From Rugalucina vietnamica (lineage: Eukaryota; Mollusca; Bivalvia; Lucinida; Lucinidae), in NCBI GenBank assembly GCA_964017185.1, contig OZ024882.1, forward strand, positions 41,585,431-41,649,430: 64,000 nucleotides of DNA, written 5' to 3'. Below are positions 1 through 13,800 of the stretch, piece after piece (within the stretch, counting starts at the first letter, position 1; each line of letters starts with the position of its first letter). The notes under the pieces were generated by a model, which worked only from the letters and a program-made list of their open reading frames with translations, ran no database searches and was not told the origin of the DNA. A program made the position numbers and the translations under genes.

Positions 1-118
1 GAGCCATTTTCATCTCTTAAGTATGTGTCTGACGTTTCAGATCTGTGTCATCTTAGCTTTACGACGTATAATTTTAGCACAAATTACATCCGAATTATAA
101 GACGTAATCAACAGTGTT

Positions 119-402
119 CATCAGGAAAACATGTCCGTGAAATGTATACCCCCTTATACCCCACTTTTATATGGTAAAAATGGGGTATGCAGGGGTATAC
201 CTATTTTTCTTATTTTTTGTCCAAAAAATAAATTGTGGGTACTCTTTAGAACGCCTCGCCGAGGCGGTTCTAATGTGTACCAACGGTCTATGTTTTGAGC
301 AATAATACTAAAAAATATCTTTCTTTTTTTTTCTGATGAAGTTTTCAATTTTTACATCTGAAAAAAAGGCTCTGCATATTGCATGGGCAAGTTGTCGCAA
401 TA
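119..402 (+). repeat. Family A palindromic MITE, copy 1
   Basis: Begins TCAGGAAAACATGTCCGTG and ends near GCATGGGCAAG-TTGTCGCAA; the ends are imperfect inverted repeats. The centre is a perfect short palindrome around GCCTCGCCGAGGC, flanked by GGGTACTC and GTGTACC. At least six copies lie in the window in both orientations. Confidence 0.8.
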
Positions 403-443
403 TTCTGTTCGGTTTACTTGCATATAAGAGTTCTTGGTAATAT

Positions 444-600
444 AAGAATCTCATATGGGGTTCTGTCCTAGATGGAAGTTTCCAACCCAAGGGATGACCG
501 TGCTGAGCGGAACCGAGGCTCCGCCGAGGTTCCGCTCAGCACGGTCATCCCGAGGGTTGGAAACTTCCATCTAGAACAGAACACCATATTAGATTCTTTT
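444..600. repeat. Perfect-stem foldback element (~157 bp)
   Basis: A near-perfect inverted repeat: TAGATGGAAGTTTCCAACCC and GACCGTGCTGAGCGGAACC on the left return on the right in reverse complement. The loop is only a few bases near GAGGCTCCGCC. It lies upstream of the CEMIP-like gene start. Confidence 0.85.
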
Positions 601-896
601 TCTTGCACAACAACCCCCAAAATCTGGTTTATTTCAAGGTTTTGCGTATTTTTTTAGCCTGGGTGAGAACACCTGGGTGAGATGCAATTTGATCACCCAG
701 GCAAAAAGTGTGGCTATTTCTGTCTGGTGTGCAAGAAAATGTGCTACAATGCGCTGCGGTAATTCATGCGGCGGTTTAATTTTTGTGACCTCAAGTATGG
801 AGTCACACAACGTCATGGGAAAAGCCTAATAACCTTGGCTGCGTTCGAATGTTTTAGGGGACAAAGAAAATTAAATGATCTTTCAGAATTACATTA

Positions 897-1149
897 CACC
901 TGGCCCCGAGGTTATAAAACTTCTTTCAACTTAGCTCAGCTGAGACTTAACTATGTCCTGTTAATAAATGCTAAAATGCAAACATCTGTTGGAATTTTAA
1001 CATTTATTGGCAGGATAAATTACAGGTTTTGTTAATCTTAACCTGAATTTTAAACCAAATTTGAGAATTTCTGTATTTATGAGAATTTTCAATTTCATGC
1101 TTAGTTGAGTTGAGCATGAAAAAAAATCTTATAACCTCGGGGCCAGGTC
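897..1149. repeat. MITE with ACCTGGCCCCGAGGTTATAA termini
   Basis: About 250 bp bounded by ACCTGGCCCCGAGGTTATAA at the left and its reverse complement at the right. A second inverted pair lies inside (CTCAGCTGAG and AGTTGAGTTGAGCATG). It ends less than 200 bp before the first coding exon, so it could overlap the promoter. Confidence 0.78.
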
Positions 1150-1325
1150 TTGTAGTATTAGAGAATCATTATGTTCGCTGCATGTGGTTGAAAAGTCTTC
1201 ACACACTATTTTAGTATGATGTCACCATTTGACCGCCAGTGTAGCTGATAAGACTTGTATAACTTTCCATTAAATTTTAAACGGACGCGACCTCTGTAAG
1301 TCGCAAGCACTTCTGAAAGATTGCT

Positions 1326-1451
1326 ATGTCATTCATCAGAGGTAGTATTCCTTTAATACCTCTATTTTTCGCGGTCGTTTTTGGAATTTGTCCCCACCAA
1401 GAACATGGATTGAAGAGGTGGTCTCTGGCAAGCACATGGCCACACGGGAAG
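1326..1451 (+). CDS. CEMIP-like exon 1: signal peptide and start of G8
   Basis: 42 codons from the ATG. Residues 8-20 are hydrophobic (IPLIPLFFAVVFG) and are followed by CPHQEHGLKRWS and WPHGK, the usual start of a G8 domain. The donor GTGAGT follows at 1452. The exon ends in phase 0. No other ATG upstream gives a better leader. Confidence 0.85.
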
Positions 1452-4400
1452 GTGAGTACGTCACAAGTTATCAGTGTTCATTGTTCTTGTTATTCTAGTT
1501 ACGAAGATAATTTCACTTTGTCTGTAAAACTAAGATGATCGATGTATCAGGATAATGGTTTCTTTTTGTTTTACAATACTTCAATCGAAGGTCCTTTAGA
1601 AATATTTGTAAATGTGGTAGCAACTCAACCATTATTTCAAAGTAAAACATATATGCACACATTTGCCACTCATGTATTTGAATGTTCACATATACACATG
1701 GACGACAGGCACCATGAACACACACACGTAGAAACGTAGACTCCATTCCAGTCGTTATTAAATCCCGTGGTAATAATTTGCAATAATTCGGCAAATATAT
1801 AGGTTACTGTATGGGCGTTACCTCATGAATACGTTATTGGGTACGGTCTATTTTTGACTGAGGTAAAAGCTAAACGTACATGTATATAGTTAAAAGATTC
1901 AACTCACATGTTTTCCGTTAGAAAATAAGAATGAAAATGAAATACGAGTTTGTCTAATGCACTGGAATGGACAAAATATAGGAAGCTGATTTCTAATGGT
2001 AAATGTGTGACAGCGGTCTAGGCTGACTGAGTTCGAGTTTTCCATAATCTCCCTACTTGAACAGGTGGACTCGCCGATCACGCCCAGATATGACTATTAA
2101 AGTTGCCACCCATACAGTAACCTATTTGCCCAATTATACCTCATATAGATTTCCCGTGTTAAACTTCCACAGGAATAATAAGCCAACGTGTATAACATTG
2201 CCACATGTAGTCTTGATCTGTTAAACTTGCAGCCACATGCTGGTTCCAGCGTGACGATCAGCAGCCATGTTTTACTTGACGAGTCCCCACCGGAACTGGA
2301 TCATATTCAGATCGAGGCTAATGGCAGGCTTGTTTGGAGTCCCTCGGCTAACATCACATTAAAGGTTAGAAAGTGTATGGCTGTAGACACTGATTATTTT
2401 CCCCCGTAATTTATCATTGATTCGTAGCGTAATAATTATGCACTAGTCATTTGTAAGCGAGGACCCTAAGTTCCCGGTAGAATAGCGGAGATTTTGACTT
2501 TTCCTCCAGCAAACCACTGCCAAAAGCTCTGCACTGCGGAGGAAGCCGTTTTGAAAATGCCTGCTAATTTCTCCTGCACTCAAAGGTAAAACTCCCACCG
2601 CTCATTTTCATGGTTAGCACCGCCTCCCCCTGGACTGGAGGGATGGGGGGGGGGGTGTTGGTCGTGGTTACAAATGACTAGTGCATAACTTTCCGCTACG
2701 TCATATGTACATTTATACTTTACTACAACGCAGAACCCCATCATAACGAGATGACTTTGATCTCTTGTAGTTATAATTTGCCTTCGATTTTCTGTCTCAA
2801 ACCCCATTTGGTATCATCAGTAATGATGCGAAAATACCCTTCAGATGTTTTCCCAGTACATAGCTTTTATAGCTGAAAGCGCCTTTGATGACACTTAAGT
2901 ACCCAGACAGAGTGTCGATTTGACGTACTTTCCTTAGATCAAAAACAAACCTTTTAGCCATGAAATTGATAATAGTTTTGCTTGTTGTTGTTTCTCGAGA
3001 TATACTATGAAGTCATCAGGAAAACATGTCCGTGCCATGTATACCCTTTTCAACCCCACATTTATATAGCAAATCTAGGGTATGCAGGGGTATACCTATT
3101 TTTCTTATTTTTGCTCCAAAACATAGATTGTGGGTACTCGTTAGAACCGCCTCGCTGAGGCGGTTCTAACGTGTACCCATAATCTATGTTTTGAGCAAAA
3201 TTAAGAAAAATGTCAAAAATTTATACTGAAAAATTTCAACTTTTACAACTTAAAAACCTTTATATTACATGGGCGTGTTTTCGTAATGACACGAAGAAGC
3301 CACACAACGGATACATTGTTGGTATTAGAATGAAACGTTTTCCACCTTGAAAATTAAAGAAACCTTGTAGTCAGTGCCAGTATCGACAGAGAAAAGAAAA
3401 CAACCTTCTGTACTTTAAGAGGTCATCTTCATGTTAATATAGTCAATACATGTTCATTCAACAGCACTTTAAATTTATATATACCTTGAGTCAACGAAAA
3501 TTTACGTTTTTCTTGCTACCAACATGACAAGAGAATTGTGTATATTTATTGTTTAAAAGAGCATTAACAATATTTTAATCAGTTGAAGAGAATCTACATC
3601 TCTGGTAGAATGGACATTGGTAGTGAGGATTGCCCGTTCACTGGTCCGGCACACATCATACTTACAGGTAAATCCGTTATTAAATGCTTTGAGCTGTTGT
3701 GGTAAGCAAAGGCAGACGATGTTTGTCTTCTGAGTTTTGTATTAGAGCAATAGTTGGATCAAACTAATACGGTGCAGGTGGAGCCGTTCAAGGCCTAAAA
3801 TTTCTCTTGATGAAATTGGACACAAGTGACGGTTATCCCGATGAGCACAAGAGTTATTTAAAGACAGATGTACGTAATTGAAGGCGCTCAAAGGAACGTG
3901 CGTATCTAAGGGTCGAAACGTCATTATTACGCCGCATTCGTGACGTCAGTTTTCGCTTGAAACGTCATTTCTAGCGTCAATTTACGTTCGGAATACGAAA
4001 ACGAAACTATATCCATACAACTATGTAGAGGACTTCAGAAACGTAAAACGTTTGATAGTATCTATTATTTTTGCTCAAAATATAGATTGTGGACATGTTA
4101 TCCCGAAGAAAACAGCATTTCCGCGACAGTTAGCAATATTGAATACTAAACAGTGTCGGAAATTTTGGCGCAAAATCGACGTCGCGCGTAAAATGTACTG
4201 AATTCAGCAACGACTACCTCTCTTCGCACGCTTATAGCAGGGAAACGAATCCGGTAACTAAGGACTTTCTCGTTATCTATATGTAGTTCAGGAATTTCTC
4301 TAATACATATCAGTTTTTTAAAAAATCCTACCGTGGATTTTTTTAAATATATGAAGAAAATTAACAAAAAGGGGTCTAAAAATCGCATTTTACGCTGACG

Positions 4401-4842
4401 TCAATATAATTTCGCTCTCAAATTTGACGATTTTGAAGGCCGATATCTCGAAAACAAGCTCGGAACGGTATCGATTTCTTTTCATTTTCGTATGTAGGAC
4501 ATCAAAATACACTCACATGCAAATAATAAAAAAATTCTACCGTGAGGTCAATTACGTACATCTGGCTTTAAGTCTGACAAATATGTGATACATGCAAGTA
4601 TGATGATCCGTAGGTAGAATTAAATACACACATGTGGAAATAATGTTGCATATAGAAAATATTATAAAATACCGTGGTTTCAAAACTTCATTCTTAGGTT
4701 ATCTACGAGTACGTAATTAAATGCCTCGTCAGTCACCATGTACATGAGCTTACGTCCCTCGTCGTAGACTTGCGTGTAATTGCGAAAACGAGTTTGTTTG
4801 CTTATTGTATTTCGTCCCGCTGTTGACAGGGACGTAAACTTT

Positions 4843-4890
<48 letters not shown>

Positions 4891-7800
4891 ATCGACGGAT
4901 TTCTCTTACTGATGACGAGGCCTCAAGCGATTTACGCACATGCCAAATTGCTCCATCATAGAGCAGTTTTATCAATTCAGGGCGACGAGGAGAATACCAC
5001 GCCACAGATTCACTCGGTATGCAAATTGGCGGGAAAGTGATTGTAGTCGCAGATGGTGGGACTATAGAAATACATGGTCAAAAGAAACTGCCATGGACCA
5101 AACTAGTCCGAACTGTCCCGAAACTAAGCAACAAGAATGGTTTACTGTATGATCATAAGGTTTGTGTTTGGTGTACGCTAATGGCATCAGTGAATAAAAT
5201 TACTAGGGGCCTAAATAGTTCCTAACATTTAGTTAAAGAGCAGTCACACAGAAGGGTATAATCCAAACGCACGACAAGCATATGAAAATCTCAACACGCT
5301 GAAGATTTTGGACAGAAAAAATATTTTCTTAAACTCGTTCTAGCAGTCACACATTAGCGTGTGCCGGACGTATAAAGATCTCAAAATGCCGAAAATTTGG
5401 AGTACGTTTGTTTTACGTCCCAGACACGCTACGCATACGCTATAAGCGCGCATCAAACATTTAACGCCTGTCTCAAACACGCTTAGGACACGTTATTCAA
5501 GCAATATCTCGTAAAATCGGAACGCGCATGTAGCGTACACTAGTGGGCATAAAACTTGCGCCAAACGCGTTCAAAGCGTATTCAACGCACATGTAACATG
5601 ACGCGCATGAAACTTATTTGAAACGTATAAAAGGTGCACGTCGGAGACACGCCGAGGTCCTAGAAAATTTTTAAGCATGATTAAAATATCTTTTTGAGCC
5701 CAAACGCGCCTTGAACACGCACCGACCTACAGCCTATTTCGACGTACACCAAGCGTACAAAACGTACATATAGCGCGTTTATTACGTGTCTCCAACGTGC
5801 TTCTGACGTTTGTTGAATTTTACATTCTTTTTAATACGTCCGGCGCGCGTTTGGATTATAGGCTATTGTGTGACTATTTTGAGCTGTTTGGTCCCGATGG
5901 TGAATCTATGACTAGTAAATGAAGCATCACTAAAATCACCTCCATAGTGCGGATTATATTATTTCTTTCGGTCCTTTGAGATCAGTAAGAATTTTCAGGG
6001 TATTAAGTATTGCTACGTTTAGAGTCATCTTCTAAATAATGTTTTAATTATTTGACCTTCTTAAGCCATGTGTCTTTGATTTAGACTTCTCTTGTGTAAA
6101 TGTTTGACATTGCTGTATATTTATCTAGCTGTCGTCGCCGGTTTATTCAGGGTCAGTGACGAGTGTTCAGTACCCGAAACTGCGCAATATGGCCCATACT
6201 ATCGTCATTTGAACGTTTGCGTTGATTCCAAAGGATCAAACTTTCATATTTTATTAATTCATTTAAATGTAGCCAGGTCTTAACATAAGTTGACACCCTT
6301 TGAGCATTTAGTGTCACCACCAGTGTTGTTAACCTAATATCTACTCATTTAGTGCACAAAAGTGTGAAGTTTAGTTGCAACTGCACTGTGCTGAAAAAGA
6401 AAACCAGAAAACCAGAAGAGTCTCACGAAGTAATTGATTTGATACATGTAACAATGCACAATGATTAATCATCCGGGAATATTTCCGCCCGATGCACTAA
6501 TCTTCGCTAAAATAGGTCAAGCTGAATAAACTACTTTCGAGGTGATGGAAATGCTTGTTCGGCAATTTAAAAAAATCTGCATGTTCAGCAAAGATCAACG
6601 AATACTTCAAGAAAAAATATGATATACTGTAGACGTGATACATTTCACGGCATTAAAGGCTCCGATGGATGGGACATTAACAAACAGTAGTAAATAATTG
6701 TAATACCGGTAAAGAAATTATCGTTGCAGTATTTCTTTCGGTGAATTTTACAGACAAGTTCTAACAAAGACAAGGAAAATTGGGAACACGCAGTTGTTGC
6801 TTACGTCATGAACGTTGATTCGAATAATCACGTGACTGTCCGTCAGTACCAGAGCTTCGAGTTGTTTTCAACGTGGCAGGCAGCTGCTGAAAGAACAAGA
6901 CTGACGACTTTATTGCACAGTGAGTACATTACATGCATGTTTTGCCAATGTTTAGTGCATGCAACCCTCAGTCAAGAAACATACATGTAACAATGATTCT
7001 AGAGTAATGTAGAGACAACTAACATAAAAGTATTGAACGTGTACAGAGCCTTATAGCAAGAAACATTAGTTTAATAGTTCATTAATTATTTGGGGACGGA
7101 CAGCAATACTGTGTCAGTGTTTTGTGCATGCAATGACAAACACATAGCAAGATCACTATTCCAGCTCAAAGATATATAGAGGATATTTACTTTTTTGAGG
7201 TGAATACCAAACATATTTCATCGAGTGAGTTGAAAACATTAAAATTTTCACGAGTGCGTAGCACGAGTGAAAATTTAGATGTTTCCAAGTCACGAGATGA
7301 AATATATTTGGTATTTACCGATAAAAAGTAAATTTTCTTTTTATTTTATACAATACACGGGCATTTTCCTATTCACAAAGCAGGCGGTGACAATGCAAAA
7401 ACCAAAAGTTTTTGAAAACACAAATAATTTTGGTACCACATTGTTCCTAACGTTCTAACTAAGAAAATGAATACCCACACTTTATGTTTTCGTTCGTAAA
7501 TAACGGAGTTATAGGCATTTGAATTTCTGAAGTGAGGCACATTAAATGACGTCAAGTGAATGGAAACGTCAGAAGTAATCCAAACTCTACAGTGAAAATA
7601 TCGGCTGATATCAATCACTAGTGAAAATATCAAAAATCAATTCTGCAGTGAAAATATCACTTTTATCCATTTTTGATATACATTAATTTCACTGCTAAGT
7701 ATAAAATAAATGATATAATTATAGTCAGAACAATCCAAGCAAATGCGACAAACAAATAAATGAATAACATGAATTAACACTTACATATAGCTCACATTAT

Positions 7801-10800
7801 GAGCCCACTGTCCACCACGGTGGGCAGTAAGGAGTTCACATGACTTTGTCTATACGATGACAGCAACAAACGTGGTACATGGAATGAAAAGTTACATTAC
7901 GAAAACTTGTCCATGCAATATACAGCGATTTTTAAAGTTGTAAGAAAATGAAAATTTTCAGTAGAAAATTTTTGATATTTTTCTTAATTTTGCTCAAAAC
8001 ATACATTGTGGGTACACGTTAGAGGCGGTTCTAACGAGTACCCACAATCTATGTTTTGGTGCAAAAATAAGAAAAATAGGTATACCCCTGCATACCCCAG
8101 TTTTGATATATAAAAGTGTGGTTTAAGGGGTATACATTTCACGGACATGTTTTCCTGATGAATGAGGGTGACCCCTGGTACATGTAACTCGCGTTGTCAA
8201 TTAGAATAAATACCGGTTTACAGCACATGTGGATGCCACTTTTCAGGTATCAGCAATGGTGATTACTTGCTGTTGGCTGTGAGGCACAATGTCCACTTTG
8301 GAACCGGCGATCTGTCAACTATTTTCGACGCATTTGAAACCCTGGCGTTTGGCAAGATTACCCAGAGCAGTGTTTTCAGAACGTTGAAGGAATTTGATGC
8401 GTATACAGCCATAGTTCATAAGTGTAAGCTTCTTTAGTATTTGCCGCTTTATTTTCTCGTTTTATCAGACGCACCAGCGAACGTTGGGTCGATGTTACGT
8501 TTCTCGAAAAATATAGCGCAATTTCTTTTTTATATGTATAAAAATATGGAGTTTCCAAAAGGAAGTAAAAATGATAAACTTTTGCATTTATAGGATAACA
8601 CTGTATTTTATCTGTAACAGCACTTTAAATAGTTTGTTTAGAATGAGTACACGTTTTCTGATTAAAAATAAGATTAATCAGAAGAGGATATATCACAAAC
8701 AAACAGCAATGTGATTATAGAATCAGCAGTATGTCCGGTAGTCCCGGCATCCCAGCAGACATTTGACGTCAGTTGGACGTCAGATTGACGTCAGACTCCG
8801 ACGTCATAATGACGTTGAATTTAGGTTGATTTTTAAAGTTTGTTTGACGTCAAAAACAGACGTCATTCTGACGTCAAAAACAGACGTCATTCTGACGTCA
8901 GAAAAACAACGTTGGTTTGATGTCTCAAATGTGACGTCATAATGACTTTGGGGTTAGGTTGATTTTGAAAGTTTGTTTGACGTCAAAAACAGACGTCAAT
9001 CTAACGTGCTAAAACCGATATCGTGAATGTTTGTTCTCAGTTAAATTAACATTCTGAAATCCTGAAGTGGATTCTGTAGTGCGGTGATGCACTATTGTTA
9101 TTCCCTTTCACTCCTTTGATAGAGTTATTTTTTTTTTTTTTTTTTTTTTTTTTTTCCTGGGCGAGACCAGTACTATAGTAGGTTGTTTTTTTCAGTGGGT
9201 TTGTTGTTCCGGGAGCACCCGAAGGCTCAACCGGGAGGTTGATTTTTGTTGTTGTTTTTGGAGAAGCCCGGGATCGAACCTGCGACCCCTGGTTTACAAG
9301 GCGAGTGACTTAACCACTGCACCACGGAGGATAGAGTTATTCGGGTTTTTTTCTTCCTGGGAACCAACCAGTACTAGGGTTTGCTTTTAGTTACCTTTCC
9401 TGGGTAGAACCAGTACTTGGAGGTTGCTTTTCCCGGCGAGCACCCGAAGGCTCAAACCGGGGTTTGCTTTTTGTAATACCGTTCCTGGGTAAAAACCAGT
9501 ACTAGGTTGATTTTTTTTTTGTTTTTGTTTTTCGTTTGACACCGTTCCTGGGTCCATCTTAACCAGTACTTGGATAAACATTTCGGGATATACAAAATGT
9601 TAAACTGATGTTGGTATATCTGATGTTGGTATATCTTATTCATGTCAAATTTTATTGCTATATGGTGCTAAAACAAATAAGACATTAGTGAAAATAATAA
9701 GACTATTGTGAACAATCAATAATTTAAAATGGTGAAATAAGTATTAAAATATACAAATTTCATTTTCGTCTTAATAGAAGGTTTAATAATTTAGTGAAAG
9801 ACTTTATTTTGATTAACAAATAATTATTTTTTTCTAAGTTAATTAAGCATGGTGATTTCCGATACGAGACCTAGATATGGCTTTTTTAAAAGTGGCTATG
9901 TTGAAATTATTATTTGAATTTGATGTTGTTACTTTTGCGCAAGAAATTATGTCAGTTCAAGGGCAGCTAACTCTGTCGACATATGACGTTAGACTTACGT
10001 TTGAATCCGGCGTCATTTCGACGTCATATCAATACGTCCACTGACGTCAGGACTGGACGTCAGGTGGACGTTGGTTATTGGTTGTATGACGTCGTGACCA
10101 AAATACAACCAATATCTGACGTCAAGTTGACGTCAGATGCCTGCTGGGGACGTGTTTTTCATATATGTCGACAGAGTTAGCTGCCCTTAAACTGACATAA
10201 TTTCTTACATATATTATGTATTATCATATGACGTCGCTGTTTTCCAGTGGATAACGTCATGTCATAAAAATCGTATGACCACACGTGTAATAACACTTTT
10301 GCGGGAATACGTAACGTCATTGACGACGTCCGTAACAACAATGTAAATTTGCATTGAAAATATGTCCACTTCGAAGGCGATAAAATCCTATTTTAGAAGT
10401 CATATGATAAAACGAATCTTACACTCGTGGTCATTTCATATGAAATTTATTAAACTCGCTGAAGGCTCGTTTAATAAATTTCATATGAAATGACCACTCG
10501 TGTAAGATCCTCTATATAATATCAAATTCAAATAATATTTCAACCTTGCCACTTAAAAGTCATATCTGAGTCTCGTATGGGAAATCCCATATTTCGCCCT
10601 CATGCTTTATTAATGTAGAAAAAAAATGATTATCTATTAATCAAAATAAAGTCTTTCACTAAATTATCAAACTTTCAATTAAGATGAAAATAAAATTTGT
10701 ATATTTTAATATTTATTTCACCATTGTTCAGAATAATCTTATTTCTCACACTAATGTCTTATTGGTTTTAGCACCATAAAGCAATAAAATTTTGCTTAAA

Positions 10801-13800
10801 TAAGATGTACCAACATCAGGCTAAATTAATATCTTGAACATTTTGTATGTTCCGAAAAACTCTAACCAAGGAGTGAAAGGGACTATCAAAAGTGCATCAC
10901 TGCTCTTCTGAATCCACTGTTATTCAAAAATGCGAAAAAATATACACTTTAAACTATTTAATTTACATGAATTCAAACGTCGTTTTTAGGACGTCAGATT
11001 GACGTCAGCTTTCAGACGTTAAACCGACGTTGGCTTTAGCACGTCAGATTGACGTCTAGTTTTGACAACAAACAAACTTTCAAAATCAACCTAACTCCAA
11101 CGTTATTATGACGTTGGAGTCTGACGTCAATCTGACGTCCAACGGACGTCAAATGTCTGCTGGAAGTAACATAGAAAAAAAAAGAAAGAAAGAAAGCAAA
11201 AGAAACACACGAAACGAATGATCTGATTTCTACCCAAAGTGAAGTTTCATTAATTTGCACACCACACATGGTCAGAAGTATGAAAAACACAAGGTCTAAA
11301 TCACGTCTTGATTACGACGTCTAACTGACGAACTAGTTTGACGTCAAAACAACGTCCAATCCAGACGTCCAAAAGACGTCAGGAAATGACGTCTGATAGA
11401 CGTTGGAAATTGGTTATATGACGTCGCAACCAAAATATAACCAATATCTGACGTCAAACAGACGTCAGGTGCCTGCTGGGATGTATACAATAACTCTCTA
11501 AACTGTGTTAATGTAATTCTTCTTCTCGCAAAATCGTCCACATCATATAATGAAGTTGTCACATCATATATGAAGTTTGCGCATTTAATGAAGTTTGCGC
11601 ATATAATGAAGTTATCGAACCATATAATCAACTTGATGCATATTAAGACAATAGCCCATAATATAATGAGAATCATATATAATATAATGAGGTAGTATCA
11701 GCATATAATGTAAGTCTACCATCATATAAAGATGTTTACTCATCATATAATGTAAGTCTACCATAATATAAAGATGTTTACTCATCATATAATGAAACTT
11801 TTCATAATATAAAGAACCTGGTCCAACATATAATGGACTTTTCTCATTATATAATACACACTATACAACATATAATCAAATGCGAGCGGGATATAATGAC
11901 GATGATGAATCAAATGTTTTTATTCCTTACCATCAGAGAGCTTTGGCGTTCCATATTTCATCAACATTTTCTCAATTAGAATACATCAAACTTGATTGAG
12001 ATACTGATTTTACTCCGAAAATACGTTTGTTTAATGTTTCAAAGCCACCGGAGGATCTCCCTCAGTAACTGAAAACGTGTCACGAGCCGTCAAGAACGGC
12101 GTCATGTACTCACGTTCAGCAATGGTATCGGACAACGGTAACGTCAAACTGACGTGCGAAAGTTACATTGACGAGAAACAAGGATGGAGGGACTATGTCA
12201 ACTTCAAAGCCATGACAAAAGACGGCGGATTTCCGAAATTAAGGCTCTTGGAGGATGCGAGCACGTGGAAGGAAGGTGTGGTTTGTTTTTAATCACTGAA
12301 ATATACATTAAAAGTTACGCATGTCATACTTGTATTCATAGTTAAGTGCACAACAGATGTTACAAGAGTCAATGATACATTACAGACTAATGCGAGTTTT
12401 GGTCTTCATTACCCAAGCTTTGGTTTTATTTGAGCCCGTGGCCCCCTTGCTGGTTATCGTGTGACGCAATTGTACTGTTTGTACCGAATTAAACACATCT
12501 TGCGCCCGGCTCATAGATAGAGCCCAGAAAAATTAATCAGCAATTGACACCCACATGAAGTTTTGTGTGTTAAGCCCCGTTTACACATTCACGATTTTTG
12601 GCTACGGTGCCGCTACGATTCGCCACGATTTGTAAAATCGTCGTGTACCGTGGTCATTCGTAGTAGAACCGTGGTGAATCGTGGTGAATCTTGATGAATC
12701 GTGGTGATTCGGGAAACTCTACGGCAGCGCTACGGAAGTTTTAAACTGTTTAAAACATTCGTGGCGTACCGTGGCGAATCGTGGTGGTAATTGGGCGTGG
12801 CCTAATTCGTAGCGCAACCGTAGCGGAATCGTGCTTATTCGTACTGACACCGTAGCTATATTCGCGGCTATTCGTGAGAGATCGTAGCCAATCTTGGAGC
12901 TCCGTAGCGAAACCGTGGAATCTTTGACACCACGAACTCCCACGATTCACCACGAATTGTGTACGGTTGTCCTACGAATCATCCACGGTTTCGCTACGAA
13001 GCTCCACGACTGGCCACGACGGCTACCGCCGTGAATCGTACTAGAACCGTATCGAACCGTACAAGCACCGTGAGCATTCGTTGTGCCATCGTGGTTAATC
13101 GTCATTGACCGTAGCGTTGCCGTCATGAACCGTCATTGATTCGTAGCGATACCTTACAGACACCGTACTAATATCGTAGACATTCTTACTGGAATCGTAG
13201 TGACATTGAATATTTCCACTTTTCGCCACGATTCATCCCGGTCCACCCCGATTTTTCTGACCATGAGAAATCGGGGTTAATCGTGGTGAATCGTAGAGAA
13301 AACCGTGAATGTGTAAACGGGGTTTTAACATTATGATGGGGCTTTTAAGTACACCATATTCACAAAATAATTTTATTTGTTTTCTACAGGTGATAAAGTG
13401 GTCCTGACGTCAACTGACTTCGACTGGAACCAGGCAGAGGAAGCCACAATCGTGCATTGTTCGGACTGTACAAGTAAAGAAGTGAGAGTAGATTGTAAGT
13501 GACTTTGCTATTGAAAGGGGAGGAGGGTGTAACTGAAATACTAAAATACAGAAGGAATGTTTGTTCTTCTCTGAAAAGCTGCTTTCTTTAAAGTCCCATC
13601 TTTCCATATTTTTTGTGCAATGAAATACGTACAATATCATCTTAATACCATAGTGTTAATTTACCATAACTTGTAAGACACACGCGAGCCCTAAAATATG
13701 CCTCAAAGAAATTATTCACCATTGTAAGTATCTACGGAATGCTGTTTATTTTGGAACTTAAATCGTCATGTGATTTCTACTACAGTGGAAACAAAATACG

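Larger units (their letters stand above)
8751..11480. mobile_element. Large foldback element with TGACGTCA-array ends (in intron 6)
   Basis: The left end (8751) starts CCCAGCAGACATTTGACG, and the same end recurs inverted at 11100-11163 (AAATGTCTGCTGG). The intervening arms (about 9640-9945 and 10520-10830) are inverted copies of each other. A second end type, TGCCTGCTGGG, occurs at about 10150 and 11480 in direct orientation. A 105-bp palindrome (10405-10510) sits near the centre. No transposase frame was seen. This is a composite, with one member inserted into another and a SINE inserted in the left arm. Exact borders of the parts need a self-alignment. Confidence 0.72.

Noticed and set aside
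8751-11480. CRISPR-like array of regularly repeated GACGTC words
   Set aside because: Spacing is irregular, words are short, spacers are not unique, and the genome is eukaryotic; these are transposon ends.
11036-11676. Minus-strand frames of 84 and 110 codons
   Set aside because: They read through the TGACGTCA end array and the CATATAATG tandem repeat.
12719-12953. Two overlapping minus-strand frames of 67-74 codons
   Set aside because: They lie wholly inside the repetitive TTAA-flanked element.
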